Shown: positions 9,217 to 18,653, counted from the stretch's first letter. The stretch: DNA of 64,000 nucleotides from an uncultured Eubacteriales bacterium (GCA_934457095.1 CAKSHJ010000004.1:36096-100095), one strand, 5' to 3'. The notes: generated from the sequence alone by a model not told the origin. Program-made: numbers and translations.

Positions 9217-11097
9217 TTGGATAATAAAAAGACCTTGCGCAATCTTGCTATCTATTTGGGGATTCCGATTATCATTATTATTGTGGTGGCCTCCGTGTAT
9301 GGCGGGCGTTCGCGCTCGACCGAGACTTATTCTCAGGTGCTTTCTTATTTTCAGGAGGGTAATGTTAAGAAATATACCATGGACTTGGGTACCGGTGAGA
9401 TGGAGATTACCCTGCGCGATGATACGACGAAAACGTATACTGCGCCGAGCGTGAGTTGGCTGTATGAGGATGTTAAGCCCTATGTGGACGCTTATAATGC
9501 TAAAAACCCCGATGACCAGATTGAATTTGATTTGAAACGCCCGGCCGAGACCTCTTGGATTATGAACTTTTTGCCCACTATTTTGCTGTTTGTGGGTATG
9601 ATTGTGTTCTGGTGGTTCATTATGAAAAAGATGGGCGGCGGCATGGGCGGCGGCCAGATGAACTTTGGTAAGGCGAAAATTAAAAATTTGAACGATGAAA
9701 AGCGTAAGACGACCTTTGCAGATGTGGCCGGTGCGGACGAGGAAAAGGCTGAGCTTGAGGAAATTGTGCTGTTTTTGAAGGACCCGAAGCGTTACAATGA
9801 ATTGGGTGCGCGGATTCCTAAGGGCGTGCTGTTGGTGGGGCCTCCGGGTACGGGTAAAACTTTGCTGGCAAGAGCCGTTGCCGGCGAGGCCGGTGTGCCG
9901 TTTTTTTCCATGTCCGGTTCGGATTTTGTGGAAATGTTTGTGGGCGTGGGCGCTTCTCGTGTGCGAGACTTGTTTGACCAGGCTAAAAAGAACAGTCCGT
10001 GTATTTTGTTCATTGATGAAATTGACGCGGTGGGACGGCAGCGCGGCGCCGGACTTGGCGGCGGTCATGACGAACGTGAACAAACCCTTAACCAATTGTT
10101 GGTGGAAATGGACGGCTTTGGCGCGAATGAGGGCATTATTATTATAGCCGCTACCAACCGCCCTGATATTTTAGACCCCGCTTTGATGCGGCCCGGTCGT
10201 TTTGACCGTCAGGTTACGGTGGGTTACCCCGATGTGAAGGGCAGAGAGGCGATTTTGAAGGTGCACGCAAGAGGTAAGCCGCTTGCTCCTGATGTGAATT
10301 TGGCGACGATTGCCAAGACAACCGCCGGTTTTACCGGCGCTGACCTTGAAAATCTGCTGAATGAGGCGGCGTTGCTCGCTGCAAGAAAACAACTCAAAGC
10401 CATTACCATGGAGGAAATTGAAGAGGCCACCATTAAGGTGGTTGTGGGCACCGAGAAAAAGAGCCATGTGATGACTGAGCGCGAGAAAACGCTGACGGCT
10501 TATCACGAGGCCGGGCATGCGATTGCGGCGTATAGCTGCAAAACACAGGACCCGGTGCACCAGATTTCCATTATACCGAGGGGGATGGCCGGCGGCTATA
10601 CCATGCAGCTGCCCAGCGAGGACCGGGCTTATAAATCCCGCTCTGAGATGCTGGAGAGTTTGGTGGTGCTTTTGGGCGGTCGTGTGGCGGAGGCTTTGGT
10701 GTTGGGCGATATTTCTACCGGTGCTTCCAATGATATTGAACGCGCGACCAAAACCGTGCGCGCGATGATTACCAAATACGGTATGAGCCAGGAGTTGGGG
10801 CCGATCACTTACGGCACCGACAACAGCGAGCCGTTCCTTGGAAGAGATATGGGGCATGTGCGCGATTATTCTGAGGAGACTGCTTCGGAAATTGATACGG
10901 TGCTGAAAAAGATGATTGCCAATGCGTACCACGAAACCGAACGTGTGTTGAAAGAGCATATGGCAAAGCTGCATGAGGTTGCCAAGCAATTATTTGAGAA
11001 TGAGAAAATGAGCGGGGAGGAATTCTACGCCATTATGGACGGCCCTTCTGCCGCGGCTGCGCAGGTGCAAGGTGCAGAGGAACCGTTTGGAGAATAA
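9217..11097 (+). CDS. ftsH: ATP-dependent zinc metalloprotease FtsH
   Basis: Membrane-anchored AAA protease for quality control and regulated proteolysis. Start is TTG 9217, ten bases after AAGGAG. The 626-aa protein has membrane segments at about 10-28 and 112-132 flanking a short extracytoplasmic domain, an AAA domain with Walker A GPPGTGKT from residue 208 and second-region-of-homology ATNRPDILDPALMRPGRFDR, and the zinc protease motif HEAGH (H430, H434). A glycine-rich linker GGGMGGGQ follows TM2. It ends the gdpP/dnaB/tilS gene run and is followed by a terminator. Confidence 0.96.
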   Translation: MDNKKTLRNLAIYLGIPIIIIIVVASVYGGRSRSTETYSQVLSYFQEGNVKKYTMDLGTGEMEITLRDDTTKTYTAPSVSWLYEDVKPYVDAYNAKNPDDQIEFDLKRPAETSWIMNFLPTILLFVGMIVFWWFIMKKMGGGMGGGQMNFGKAKIKNLNDEKRKTTFADVAGADEEKAELEEIVLFLKDPKRYNELGARIPKGVLLVGPPGTGKTLLARAVAGEAGVPFFSMSGSDFVEMFVGVGASRVRDLFDQAKKNSPCILFIDEIDAVGRQRGAGLGGGHDEREQTLNQLLVEMDGFGANEGIIIIAATNRPDILDPALMRPGRFDRQVTVGYPDVKGREAILKVHARGKPLAPDVNLATIAKTTAGFTGADLENLLNEAALLAARKQLKAITMEEIEEATIKVVVGTEKKSHVMTEREKTLTAYHEAGHAIAAYSCKTQDPVHQISIIPRGMAGGYTMQLPSEDRAYKSRSEMLESLVVLLGGRVAEALVLGDISTGASNDIERATKTVRAMITKYGMSQELGPITYGTDNSEPFLGRDMGHVRDYSEETASEIDTVLKKMIANAYHETERVLKEHMAKLHEVAKQLFENEKMSGEEFYAIMDGPSAAAAQVQGAEEPFGE

Positions 11098-11105
11098 TTC
11101 CAGAG

Positions 11106-11134
11106 GAGGGGTGGCTGTGCCACTCTCTTTTTTT
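11106..11134 (+). terminator. Rho-independent terminator after ftsH
   Basis: GAGGGGTGGC (11106-11115), TGT loop, GCCACTCTC (11119-11127), then T7. The stem includes a G-T wobble. Confidence 0.75.
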
Positions 11135-11257
11135 GTATTTTTTAAAATTATGTTTGCGCTTGGCTATGTTTTGTGGTATTCTAAATACAATTGACAATAT
11201 GTGGTACGGCCTTTACCGCCTCAAATCGCAACAATGATGCAAGGAGACTGAGTTCTG

Positions 11258-13237
11258 ATGAAAAAACAAGCAGCATATGGAAACGAAAGTATATCGTCTT
11301 TAAAGGGCGCCGACCGTGTTCGTAAGCGTCCTGCGGTTATTTTCGGCTCGGACGGCATTGAGGGCTGTCAGCACTCTATTTTTGAGATTCTATCAAACTC
11401 TATAGACGAGGCCAGAGAGGGTTATGGTAATCGTATTATTGTTACCCGCTATGAGGACCGTTCGGTGGAGGTAGAGGATTTTGGCCGCGGGATACCGGTG
11501 GATTATAATGCCAAGGAGCAGCGTTTTAACTGGGAGCTGTTGTTTTGCGAGTTGTATGCCGGCGGAAAATACAACAACGACGCGGACGAAAGTTATGAGT
11601 ATTCTTTGGGGCTGAACGGCTTGGGACTTTGCTCTACGCAGTATGCCTCGGAGTATATGGATGTGGACATACGGCGGGACGGCGTGCAGTATCGGCTGCA
11701 TTTTGAAAACGGCGAAAATGTGGGCGGCCTGACCAAGCAGGATTACCCCAAAAAGGATACCGGGACCCGGATTCGCTGGAAGCCGGATTTGCAGGTGTTT
11801 ACCGATATTGATGTGCCGGTGGAGTATTTTATTGACATGATCAAGCGGCAGGCCATTGTTAATGACGGCGTGACTTTTTTGTTTCGCAATCAGGTGGGGG
11901 AGAATTTTGAAACCGCCGAATTTTGCTATAAAAACGGGATTGAGGACCATGTTAGGGAAATTGCGGGAGAGGACGCTTTGACTACGGTGCAGTTTTGGCG
12001 TACCGAGCGCAAGGTGCGCGACCGGGCAGACAAGGATGAATACCGAACCAAAATTAATGTGGCGTGTGCGTTTTCTAATAAGACCAAGGCCATTGAGTAT
12101 TACCACAATTCCAGTTGGCTGGAATATGGCGGCGCGCCGGACAAGGCCGTGCGCAATGCGTTTGTATATCAGATTGACGCTTATTTGAAGCAGACCTCCA
12201 AGTACAACAAAAATGAGAGCAGGATTACGTTTGCCGATGTGGAGGATTGCCTGATTTTGGTAATTTCGTCGTTTTCCAATCGTACCAGCTATGAAAACCA
12301 AACGAAAAAAGCCATTACCAATAAGGGGATTCAGGAGGCTATGACCGAAATGCTCCGGCATAATCTGGAGATTTATTTTTTGGAGAACCCGCTGGAGGCC
12401 GATAAGATTGCAGGACAGGTGCTGATTAACAAACGCAGCCGTGAGGACGCGGAAAAAACCCGTCTGAATATGAAAAAAAAGCTGACCGGCAATTTGGATA
12501 TTACCAACCGTGTGGCAAAATTTGTGGATTGCCGCAGTAAGGATATTGCCGAGCGTGAAATTTTTATTGTGGAGGGAGATTCGGCATTGGGCGCCTGTAA
12601 ACAGGCAAGAAATCCGGATTTTCAGGCTATTATGCCGATTCGGGGCAAGATTCTTAATTGTTTGAAGGCTGATTATGATAAAATTTTTAAAAGCGATATT
12701 ATTACCGATTTGATGAAGGTGTTGGGTTGCGGAGTAGAAGTTAAGAGTAAGGCCAATAAGAACCTTTCTACCTTTGACCTTGCCGCGCTGCGTTGGAATA
12801 AGGTGATTTTATGTACCGACGCTGATGTGGACGGTTTTCAGATTCGCACGCTGCTGCTGACGATGCTGTACCGCCTGACCCCCACGCTGATTGAGCAGGG
12901 CAAGGTGTTTATTGCGGAATCTCCGCTGTTTGAGATTACGACCAAGGAGCAAACCTATTTTGCTTATACCGAGGCCGAAAAAGAGGCCTTTTTAAAGCAA
13001 ATCGGAAATCAAAAATGTACCATACAGCGCTCGAAGGGGTTGGGTGAAAATGAGCCGGATATGATGAGTTTTACCACTATGAACCCCGAAACACGCAGGT
13101 TGATTCAGGTGATGCCTGAGGATGCTGCCAAAACCTCGGAAATGTTTGACTTGTTGCTGGGCGATAATTTGACCGGGCGTAAAACCTATATTGCTGAAAA
13201 CGGCTATCTGTATATGGATTCGGCCGATGTAAGCTGA
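11258..13237 (+). CDS. Type IIA DNA topoisomerase B (ATPase) subunit, divergent ParE/GyrB type
   Basis: ATPase subunit of a type IIA topoisomerase; its partner is the next gene. The 659-aa protein has a GHKL ATPase (EILSNSIDEA; EDFGRGIP; GLNGLGLC in place of the usual GLHGVG), a transducer domain, and a TOPRIM domain (IVEGDSALGACKQARN, IMPIRGKILN, DADVDGFQIRT; most GyrB/ParE have DADVDGAHI or DADVDGSHI). These substitutions mark it as a divergent paralogue, not the canonical gyrB, which normally sits beside recF. A topo IV role (parE) is an inference. An extra topoisomerase is the alternative. ATG 11258 follows AAGGAG. Confidence 0.85.
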   Translation: MKKQAAYGNESISSLKGADRVRKRPAVIFGSDGIEGCQHSIFEILSNSIDEAREGYGNRIIVTRYEDRSVEVEDFGRGIPVDYNAKEQRFNWELLFCELYAGGKYNNDADESYEYSLGLNGLGLCSTQYASEYMDVDIRRDGVQYRLHFENGENVGGLTKQDYPKKDTGTRIRWKPDLQVFTDIDVPVEYFIDMIKRQAIVNDGVTFLFRNQVGENFETAEFCYKNGIEDHVREIAGEDALTTVQFWRTERKVRDRADKDEYRTKINVACAFSNKTKAIEYYHNSSWLEYGGAPDKAVRNAFVYQIDAYLKQTSKYNKNESRITFADVEDCLILVISSFSNRTSYENQTKKAITNKGIQEAMTEMLRHNLEIYFLENPLEADKIAGQVLINKRSREDAEKTRLNMKKKLTGNLDITNRVAKFVDCRSKDIAEREIFIVEGDSALGACKQARNPDFQAIMPIRGKILNCLKADYDKIFKSDIITDLMKVLGCGVEVKSKANKNLSTFDLAALRWNKVILCTDADVDGFQIRTLLLTMLYRLTPTLIEQGKVFIAESPLFEITTKEQTYFAYTEAEKEAFLKQIGNQKCTIQRSKGLGENEPDMMSFTTMNPETRRLIQVMPEDAAKTSEMFDLLLGDNLTGRKTYIAENGYLYMDSADVS

Positions 13238-13257
13238 TTAGAATTGGAGTGAAAAAT

Positions 13258-15498
13258 ATGCCGCCGAAAAAGAGAAATGAATCGGCAAAACAGAAAATTC
13301 CAAGTGTAAAAGGGGTCATAGAGGGCGCCGGAGAGGTTGTGGCGCAGCCGATTACCGATACGCTGGAAAAAAATTATATGCCTTACGCCATGAGCGTGAT
13401 TATGTCGCGTGCGATTCCGGAAATTGACGGCTTTAAGCCCTCGCACCGTAAGTTACTTTTTACCATGTATAAAATGGGGCTTTTGGGTAGCGCGAGAACG
13501 AAATCGGCCAATATCGTCGGTCAGACCATGAAGCTCAACCCGCATGGCGACTCGGCCATTTACGACACTATGGTGCGTTTGAGCCGCGGGTATGAGGCGC
13601 TTTTGCATCCGTATATTGATTCCAAGGGCAACTTCGGGAAGTATTATTCCAGAGATATGGCGTGGGCGGCTTCCCGTTATACGGAGGCTCGTTTGGACGA
13701 CATTTGTAAGGAGTTGTTCCGCGATATTGACAAGGATACCGTGGATTTTGCCGATAACTATGATAATACCATGAAGGAGCCGACGTTGCTGCCTGCAAGT
13801 TATCCTTCGGTGTTGGTCAATGCCAATACGGGGATTGCGGTGGGGATGGCAAGCTCTATTTGCCCGTTCAATTTGGAGGAGGTTTGCCAGACCACCATTG
13901 CGTTTATGCGGGACCAAAATCACGAGATTGCTTCTACTTTATTGGCACCGGATTTCCCCGGCGGTGGGCAGATTGTATATGATAAACAGGCCATAGACGC
14001 TATTTACCAAACGGGCAGGGGCGGTATTCGTGTACGCTCGCGCTATACCTATGACAAAAGCGCCAATTGTATTGATATTACGCAAATTCCGCCTACCACT
14101 ACCATTGAAGTCATTGTAGAGAAAATTGTGGATTTGGTGAAGCAGGGGAAGGTTAAGGAGATTTCTGATATTCGCGATGAAACGGGCTTGGAGGGCCTGA
14201 AAATTACCGTGGATTTGAAGCGTGGCGTTGACCCGGACAAACTGATGCAGCGGCTGTTTAAACTAACTACTCTGGAGGATACTTTTTCTTGCAATTTTAA
14301 TGTGCTGGTGGCCGGTATGCCAAGGGTTATGGGCGTTAGAGAGCTGCTGGAGGAATGGATTGCGTTCCGCGTGGAGTGTGTGCGGCGCAGAACGCATTTT
14401 GACCTGAAGAAAAAGCAGGATAAACTGCATTTGCTTAAGGGTTTGCAGGCTATTTTGCTGGACATTGACAAGGCGGTTGCCATTGTGCGCGAAACCGCAG
14501 AAGAGGCGCAGGTTGTGCCGAATCTTATGGTTGGGTTTGGTATTGACGAAATTCAGGCGGAATATGTAGCGGAAATTAAGCTGCGCCATTTGAACCGGGA
14601 ATATATTTTAAACCGTACGCAGGAAATTGCGCAGTTGGAAAAGGACATTGCCCAGTTGCAGGGGATTTTGGCAAGCCAGGCAAAAATTAAGCAGATTATG
14701 ATAGATGAGCTTTCTGAAATTGCCAAAAAATATGCCCAGCCACGCCGCAGCATGTTGCTGTATGCCGATGAAATCGAGGAGTCTTCGGAGCAGGAGGAAA
14801 CGCCTGATTATCCGGTGCATTTGTTCTTTACCAAAGAGGGTTATTTCAAAAAAATTACGCCGCAGTCTTTGCGCATGAGCGGTGAGCAGAAGCTTAAGGA
14901 GGGCGATGAAATTACCCAGCAGGCCGAGGAAACCAATCATACTGATTTGTTGTTTTTTACGAATCAATGCACGGTATATAAGTCTAAGGTTAGTGAATTT
15001 GCTGATACCAAGGCCAGCGTATTGGGCGATTATGTTGCGGCTAAGCTGAGTATGGAGGACGGAGAAGCCGCTGTTTATATGGCTGCTACCCAAAAATATG
15101 AGGGTTTTATGCTGTTTTTGTTTGAAAACGGTAAAATTGCCAAGGTTGAAATGAGCGCCTATCAAACCAAGACCAACCGCAAAAAGCTCATCGGGGCATA
15201 CAGCGATAAATCTCCTTTATTTGCGGCGTTTTATTGCAGGCAGGAGTGTAATTTGCTGCTGACCACCACAGAGGGCAGAATGTTGCTGGTGGATACCGCG
15301 GCGCTTCAGGCAAAGACGACCCGCGCTACACAAGGCGTTGCGTGTATTACCTTAAAACGGGGAAAAAACCTTGCAAATGCTGTGGTTTATCAGGACGGGA
15401 TGCTGCAAAATCCGGCTCGCTACCGTAAAAATCTTCCGTCTATCGGGGCGATGCCCGGTGAGCAGGAGGAGATGGCGAAACAATTGACTTTGCTATAA
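13258..15498 (+). CDS. Type IIA DNA topoisomerase A (cleavage) subunit, divergent ParC/GyrA type
   Basis: DNA breakage-reunion subunit paired with the upstream ATPase subunit, 20 bases away. ATG 13258 is chosen because TTGGAG (13244-13249) is eight bases upstream; an in-frame GTG at 13249 overlaps that site. The 746-aa protein has the winged-helix cleavage domain with SHRKLLFTMYKMGL and active-site tyrosine context AASRYTEARLDDI, a coiled-coil exit-gate region (about 365-490), and a C-terminal beta-pinwheel region. No GyrA-box (QRRGGKG) is seen, which argues for a ParC-like enzyme rather than gyrase. A basic N-terminal tail (PPKKRNESAKQKIP) precedes the core. Confidence 0.86.
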   Translation: MPPKKRNESAKQKIPSVKGVIEGAGEVVAQPITDTLEKNYMPYAMSVIMSRAIPEIDGFKPSHRKLLFTMYKMGLLGSARTKSANIVGQTMKLNPHGDSAIYDTMVRLSRGYEALLHPYIDSKGNFGKYYSRDMAWAASRYTEARLDDICKELFRDIDKDTVDFADNYDNTMKEPTLLPASYPSVLVNANTGIAVGMASSICPFNLEEVCQTTIAFMRDQNHEIASTLLAPDFPGGGQIVYDKQAIDAIYQTGRGGIRVRSRYTYDKSANCIDITQIPPTTTIEVIVEKIVDLVKQGKVKEISDIRDETGLEGLKITVDLKRGVDPDKLMQRLFKLTTLEDTFSCNFNVLVAGMPRVMGVRELLEEWIAFRVECVRRRTHFDLKKKQDKLHLLKGLQAILLDIDKAVAIVRETAEEAQVVPNLMVGFGIDEIQAEYVAEIKLRHLNREYILNRTQEIAQLEKDIAQLQGILASQAKIKQIMIDELSEIAKKYAQPRRSMLLYADEIEESSEQEETPDYPVHLFFTKEGYFKKITPQSLRMSGEQKLKEGDEITQQAEETNHTDLLFFTNQCTVYKSKVSEFADTKASVLGDYVAAKLSMEDGEAAVYMAATQKYEGFMLFLFENGKIAKVEMSAYQTKTNRKKLIGAYSDKSPLFAAFYCRQECNLLLTTTEGRMLLVDTAALQAKTTRATQGVACITLKRGKNLANAVVYQDGMLQNPARYRKNLPSIGAMPGEQEEMAKQLTLL

Positions 15499-15503
15499 AA
15501 AAA

Positions 15504-15581
15504 CCGTTTTTGCAAGGCCAATAGCAAAGCAAAAACGGCAGGCTAAAAACGGCAAACGCAACGCTTCGTTTTTATGCCTGC
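15504..15581 (+). terminator. Two back-to-back hairpins after the topoisomerase pair
   Basis: First stem: CCGTTTTTGC (15504-15513) with GCAAAAACGG (15529-15538), a perfect 10-bp match. Second stem: GCAGGCTAAAAACG (15538-15551) with CGTTTTTATGCCTGC (15567-15581), one bulged base. The hairpins abut and share base 15538. Neither has a clean T-run directly after it, so termination is likely but not certain. Confidence 0.5.
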
Positions 15582-15645
15582 GTGTAGTGTTTGCGAATTT
15601 TTAGAGAATTATGCAAAAAATATGGAAAATATCTAAAAAGTATAC

Positions 15646-15674
15646 TTGAAAAAAAAGTGAAGTTATGCTATTAT
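15646..15674 (+). promoter_or_regulatory. Sigma-A promoter for secG-rnr
   Basis: TTGAAA (15646-15651), 17-base spacer, TATTAT (15669-15674) with an extended -10 TG at 15666-15667; 42 bases before the secG ATG. Confidence 0.72.
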
Positions 15675-15716
15675 AATTAAAGTTGTTTTATTGAACTGTT
15701 TACTCGGAGGTACAAA

Positions 15717-15986
15717 ATGGGCGCATTAGAATTAGGCTTTGGAATCGTTTTGTTGGTATTTGCCGTTGGTATTATTGCCTTGGTGCTTTTGCAGGAGGGT
15801 CAGCAGCAAAACGAAAACCGCGTGGGAGGAGATTCCTCTTCCGATACGTTTTTGTCAAAAAACAGAGGCCGCACCATAGACGCGTTTTTGTCCAGGTGGA
15901 CGACTGTGATTGCACTTGGCTTTTTTGCATTTGTCATTGTGATTAATGCAATCGTTTTCTTTACCGCGGGAAGCGCAGGCCAATAA
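15717..15986 (+). CDS. secG: Preprotein translocase subunit SecG
   Basis: Small accessory subunit of the SecYEG protein-conducting channel. The 89-aa protein has two membrane helices (about 5-26 and 62-82) separated by a polar loop with the family pattern LLQEGQQQNENRVGGDSSSDTFLSKNRGR. CTCGGAGG precedes ATG 15717. The secG-rnr order is conserved in Bacillota; a hairpin terminator lies between the two here. Confidence 0.92.
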   Translation: MGALELGFGIVLLVFAVGIIALVLLQEGQQQNENRVGGDSSSDTFLSKNRGRTIDAFLSRWTTVIALGFFAFVIVINAIVFFTAGSAGQ

Positions 15987-16003
15987 TTTTTTTCTGAAAA
16001 AAT

Positions 16004-16036
16004 CCTCGTTTGGCAGCGTGCTGAGCGGGTTTTTTT
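16004..16036 (+). terminator. Terminator between secG and rnr
   Basis: Stem of CCTCGTTTGGCA (16004-16015) with TGCTGAGCGGG (16019-16029), using several G-T pairs and one bulge, followed by T7. Confidence 0.6.
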
Positions 16037-16091
16037 ATGTTACGCTGCACCGAAAAACCGCGGTACTTAAACAAAAAAGGCAGGTACAAGT

Positions 16092-18227
16092 ATGACGTTA
16101 GACGATACAAAAACCAGAATCTTAAATACGCTGCAAAAGGAGCGGGGGCCGCTTGCATACCGGGAGTTGCAGGAAAAGGCGCACCTTGTACAGGAGGAAA
16201 ATTTTGCCCGTGCGGTAGCCGAACTTAAATATGAAGATAAGCTTACCGTGGACCGCAATCAAATGGTTTCGCTTGTGTTCGGAGAAATTCGTGCGCGTGT
16301 GACTTCACTTTCCAAGGGGTTTGCATTTGTGCGGCCTGAGGAGGCTTTGGGTGATATTTTTGTGCATGGCAGTAATTTAAAAGACGCTATGCCGGGGGAT
16401 ACGGTTATTTTGACCAATATTACCGAATCCGACCGTGGCAGAAGCGGCGAGGTTAAAGAGATTGTGGAGGAGGGCAACCGCTATACCACCGGTACGCTGG
16501 TATACAACCAAGGCTACTGGGAGTTTGCTGCCGATATTCCTATTCGGTATCATTTGCAGGTGAACCGCAGCACCCTCAACGGCGCGCAAATTGGAGATAA
16601 GGTGTATGCGCATATTACCCGCAACCCTAAAAATAATAAATTGGTTGCCAATATTGTCAAGGTATTCGGCAAGGCCAGCAGCGCAAGGGTTTGCGCAGAC
16701 GCCATTGTGGAGCAAAACGGAATTCGTATGGAATTTCCAGAGGCGGTGTTAAAAGAGGCGCGGGAAATTGCTGAGCGCGGCGTGACCGAGGCCGATATGC
16801 AGGGGAGGATTGACCTGCGCGGGGAACCGATTTTTACCATAGACAGCGCCAGCGCCAAGGATTTAGATGACGCGATTTCGTGTAAAAAAACCGAGCGTGG
16901 CTTTGAACTGGGTGTACATATTGCCGATGTTTCTCACTATGTGAGGGAGGGCAGCGCTATGGATGCCGAGGCGCAATTGCGCGGCACCTCGGTTTATTTT
17001 GCAGACAGAGTGATTCCCATGCTTCCGCCGGAAATCTCCAACGGAGTCTGCTCGCTGACTCCGGATAGCGATAAGCTTGCTTTTTCTGCCATGATTACGG
17101 TGGATTTTGACGGCGCGATTGCGGATTACCGCTTTGAAAAAACGGTGATTCGCACGAAGGTACGCGGCGTTTACAGCGAGGTGAACAAAATATTTGACGG
17201 CACCGCAGAACAGGAGATTTTGGACAAATATCAGCCGGTCATGCAGGGACTGCTTGTTGCCAGAGAAATGGCGGCGATTATAAAAGAGCGCTCGAGAAGG
17301 AACGGTACCATGGAACTGGAAAGCAATGAACCGAAGTTCATATTGAATGACGACGGCGTTTGTATTGATGTGCAGCCAAGACAAACGGGTGAGTCTGAGC
17401 AAATGATAGAGCAGCTTATGGTTACGGCCAATCAGGCGGCGGCAAAGCTGGCGCAAAGAGAGCATTTGCCGTTTGTGTACCGCATTCATGAAAACCCTAA
17501 ATCGCTGAAAATTGAAACGCTGATTGAATTGGTTTCCTCATTAGGGCTGAATTTTGCAGGTTTGAAAAAAGAAAATCCCTCTACTGCGGCTTTTGCGGAA
17601 ATTTTAGACCAGGCGGCGGATACTCCCGCGCAAAGGGTGGTATCGTACCAAATTCTGCGCACCATGGAAAAGGCTAAATATTCCACCGACCCGTTGGGGC
17701 ATTTCGGTTTGGCTCTTAAGGATTACTGCCATTATACCTCCCCGATTCGACGCTACCCGGATACGGCGATTCACCGTATTTTAACCGCATTTGTTCAGAA
17801 AAAAGGCAGAACGCAAATTCAGGAGCGTTACGGAGTTTATGCGCTCGACAGTGCGCTGAATTCCTCGGAGGCGGAGGTTAAGGCTTTGGTGGCCGAGCGT
17901 AGCGCCGAGGACTGCTATATGGCGGAATATATGACGCAGCATATTGGGGAGCAATTTGATGGCGTGATTAGCGGCGTAACGGGTAGGGGGCTGTTTGTAC
18001 AGTTGACCAACAGCGTGGAAGGCTTTGTTCCGATTGACGCTTTTGTGGACGCCGAATTTGAATTTGACGGTATGATGACGCAGGTGGACCGCATTACAGG
18101 TGATAAGCTGACGATTGGTATGCCTATACGCATTCAGGTGATTGCCGCCGATGTTTCCACTGGCAGAATTGATTTTATGCCGGCCTCTGAGGTGGGGAAA
18201 ATTACTGATTTTAACAAAAAAAATTAG
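16092..18227 (+). CDS. rnr: Ribonuclease R
   Basis: Processive 3'-5' exoribonuclease able to degrade structured RNA. The 711-aa protein has an N-terminal winged-helix domain (about 1-60), two OB/cold-shock domains (about 60-220), an RNB catalytic domain with SASAKDLDDAISC and its metal-binding aspartates, HYTSPIRRYPD, and a C-terminal S1 domain (about 625-700). The long lysine-rich tail seen in many RNase R proteins is missing; it ends DFNKKN. smpB, which usually follows rnr, is not in this window. Confidence 0.95.
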   Translation: MTLDDTKTRILNTLQKERGPLAYRELQEKAHLVQEENFARAVAELKYEDKLTVDRNQMVSLVFGEIRARVTSLSKGFAFVRPEEALGDIFVHGSNLKDAMPGDTVILTNITESDRGRSGEVKEIVEEGNRYTTGTLVYNQGYWEFAADIPIRYHLQVNRSTLNGAQIGDKVYAHITRNPKNNKLVANIVKVFGKASSARVCADAIVEQNGIRMEFPEAVLKEAREIAERGVTEADMQGRIDLRGEPIFTIDSASAKDLDDAISCKKTERGFELGVHIADVSHYVREGSAMDAEAQLRGTSVYFADRVIPMLPPEISNGVCSLTPDSDKLAFSAMITVDFDGAIADYRFEKTVIRTKVRGVYSEVNKIFDGTAEQEILDKYQPVMQGLLVAREMAAIIKERSRRNGTMELESNEPKFILNDDGVCIDVQPRQTGESEQMIEQLMVTANQAAAKLAQREHLPFVYRIHENPKSLKIETLIELVSSLGLNFAGLKKENPSTAAFAEILDQAADTPAQRVVSYQILRTMEKAKYSTDPLGHFGLALKDYCHYTSPIRRYPDTAIHRILTAFVQKKGRTQIQERYGVYALDSALNSSEAEVKALVAERSAEDCYMAEYMTQHIGEQFDGVISGVTGRGLFVQLTNSVEGFVPIDAFVDAEFEFDGMMTQVDRITGDKLTIGMPIRIQVIAADVSTGRIDFMPASEVGKITDFNKKN

Positions 18228-18236
18228 AGTTAAAAA

Positions 18237-18269
18237 ACATGCGGCTGAAAAAGCTGTGTGTATTTTTTT
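18237..18269 (+). terminator. Terminator after rnr
   Basis: ACATGCGGCT (18237-18246), GAAAA loop, AGCTGTGTGT (18252-18261), a 10-bp stem with three wobble pairs, followed by A and T7. Confidence 0.65.
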
Positions 18270-18321
18270 ACGAAAAATACGGTATATTTTTACTGTTTTC
18301 TTAAAAATTGTATATTGTTAT

Positions 18322-18356
18322 GCATAACTGTCCATTCTCTTGGCATAACTATCCAT
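18322..18356 (+). repeat. Pair of 14-bp direct repeats upstream of the DUF2508 gene
   Basis: GCATAACTGTCCAT (18322-18335) and GCATAACTATCCAT (18343-18356) differ at one base and are spaced 21 bases start to start, two turns of the helix. They lie 22 bases before the ATG at 18378. The layout suits a regulator binding site; the regulator is unknown. Confidence 0.5.
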
Positions 18357-18377
18357 ATAGAAAGGCGGAAAGCGGTT

Positions 18378-18650
18378 ATGACAGAGCGTAAGGGTATACA
18401 TTTCAATGTGTTGAAGCTGAGCGAAGAAAAACAGCACAGAAATTTGCTGGAGGAAATTCAAGAGGTACAGCAATTGTTAGCCTGCAACCGACAGTGGTTC
18501 GAGATGGAAAGCAACTGCGATATGATAGAATCTTGCATATATCAGGACAGGGCTTTGCAGGCTCGCTACCGTCATTTGTTGGAGAGCGCCAGACGGCAGG
18601 GTGTTGCAGTACCCTCGTTTGAGACATATCTTCACATAAGAGAGGGATAA
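18378..18650 (+). CDS. DUF2508 (YaaL-like) protein
   Basis: Small 90-aa protein of unknown function. It is mainly helical and charged, with the DUF2508-like pattern LLEEIQEVQQLL...WFEMESNCDMIESCIYQDRALQARYRHLLESARRQGV. I base the family on this pattern and on the adjacent bofA-like gene; yaaL and bofA are likewise neighbours in Bacillus subtilis (recR-yaaL-bofA). No signal peptide or membrane helix. ATG 18378 has a weak AAAGGCGG-type site. Three bases separate it from the next gene, so the two are cotranscribed. Confidence 0.72.
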   Translation: MTERKGIHFNVLKLSEEKQHRNLLEEIQEVQQLLACNRQWFEMESNCDMIESCIYQDRALQARYRHLLESARRQGVAVPSFETYLHIREG

Positions 18651-18653
18651 TAA

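Noticed and set aside
18228..18377. tmRNA or smpB after rnr
   Set aside because: The gap holds only a terminator, a candidate promoter and two direct repeats; no tRNA-like ends or tag-coding frame are seen.
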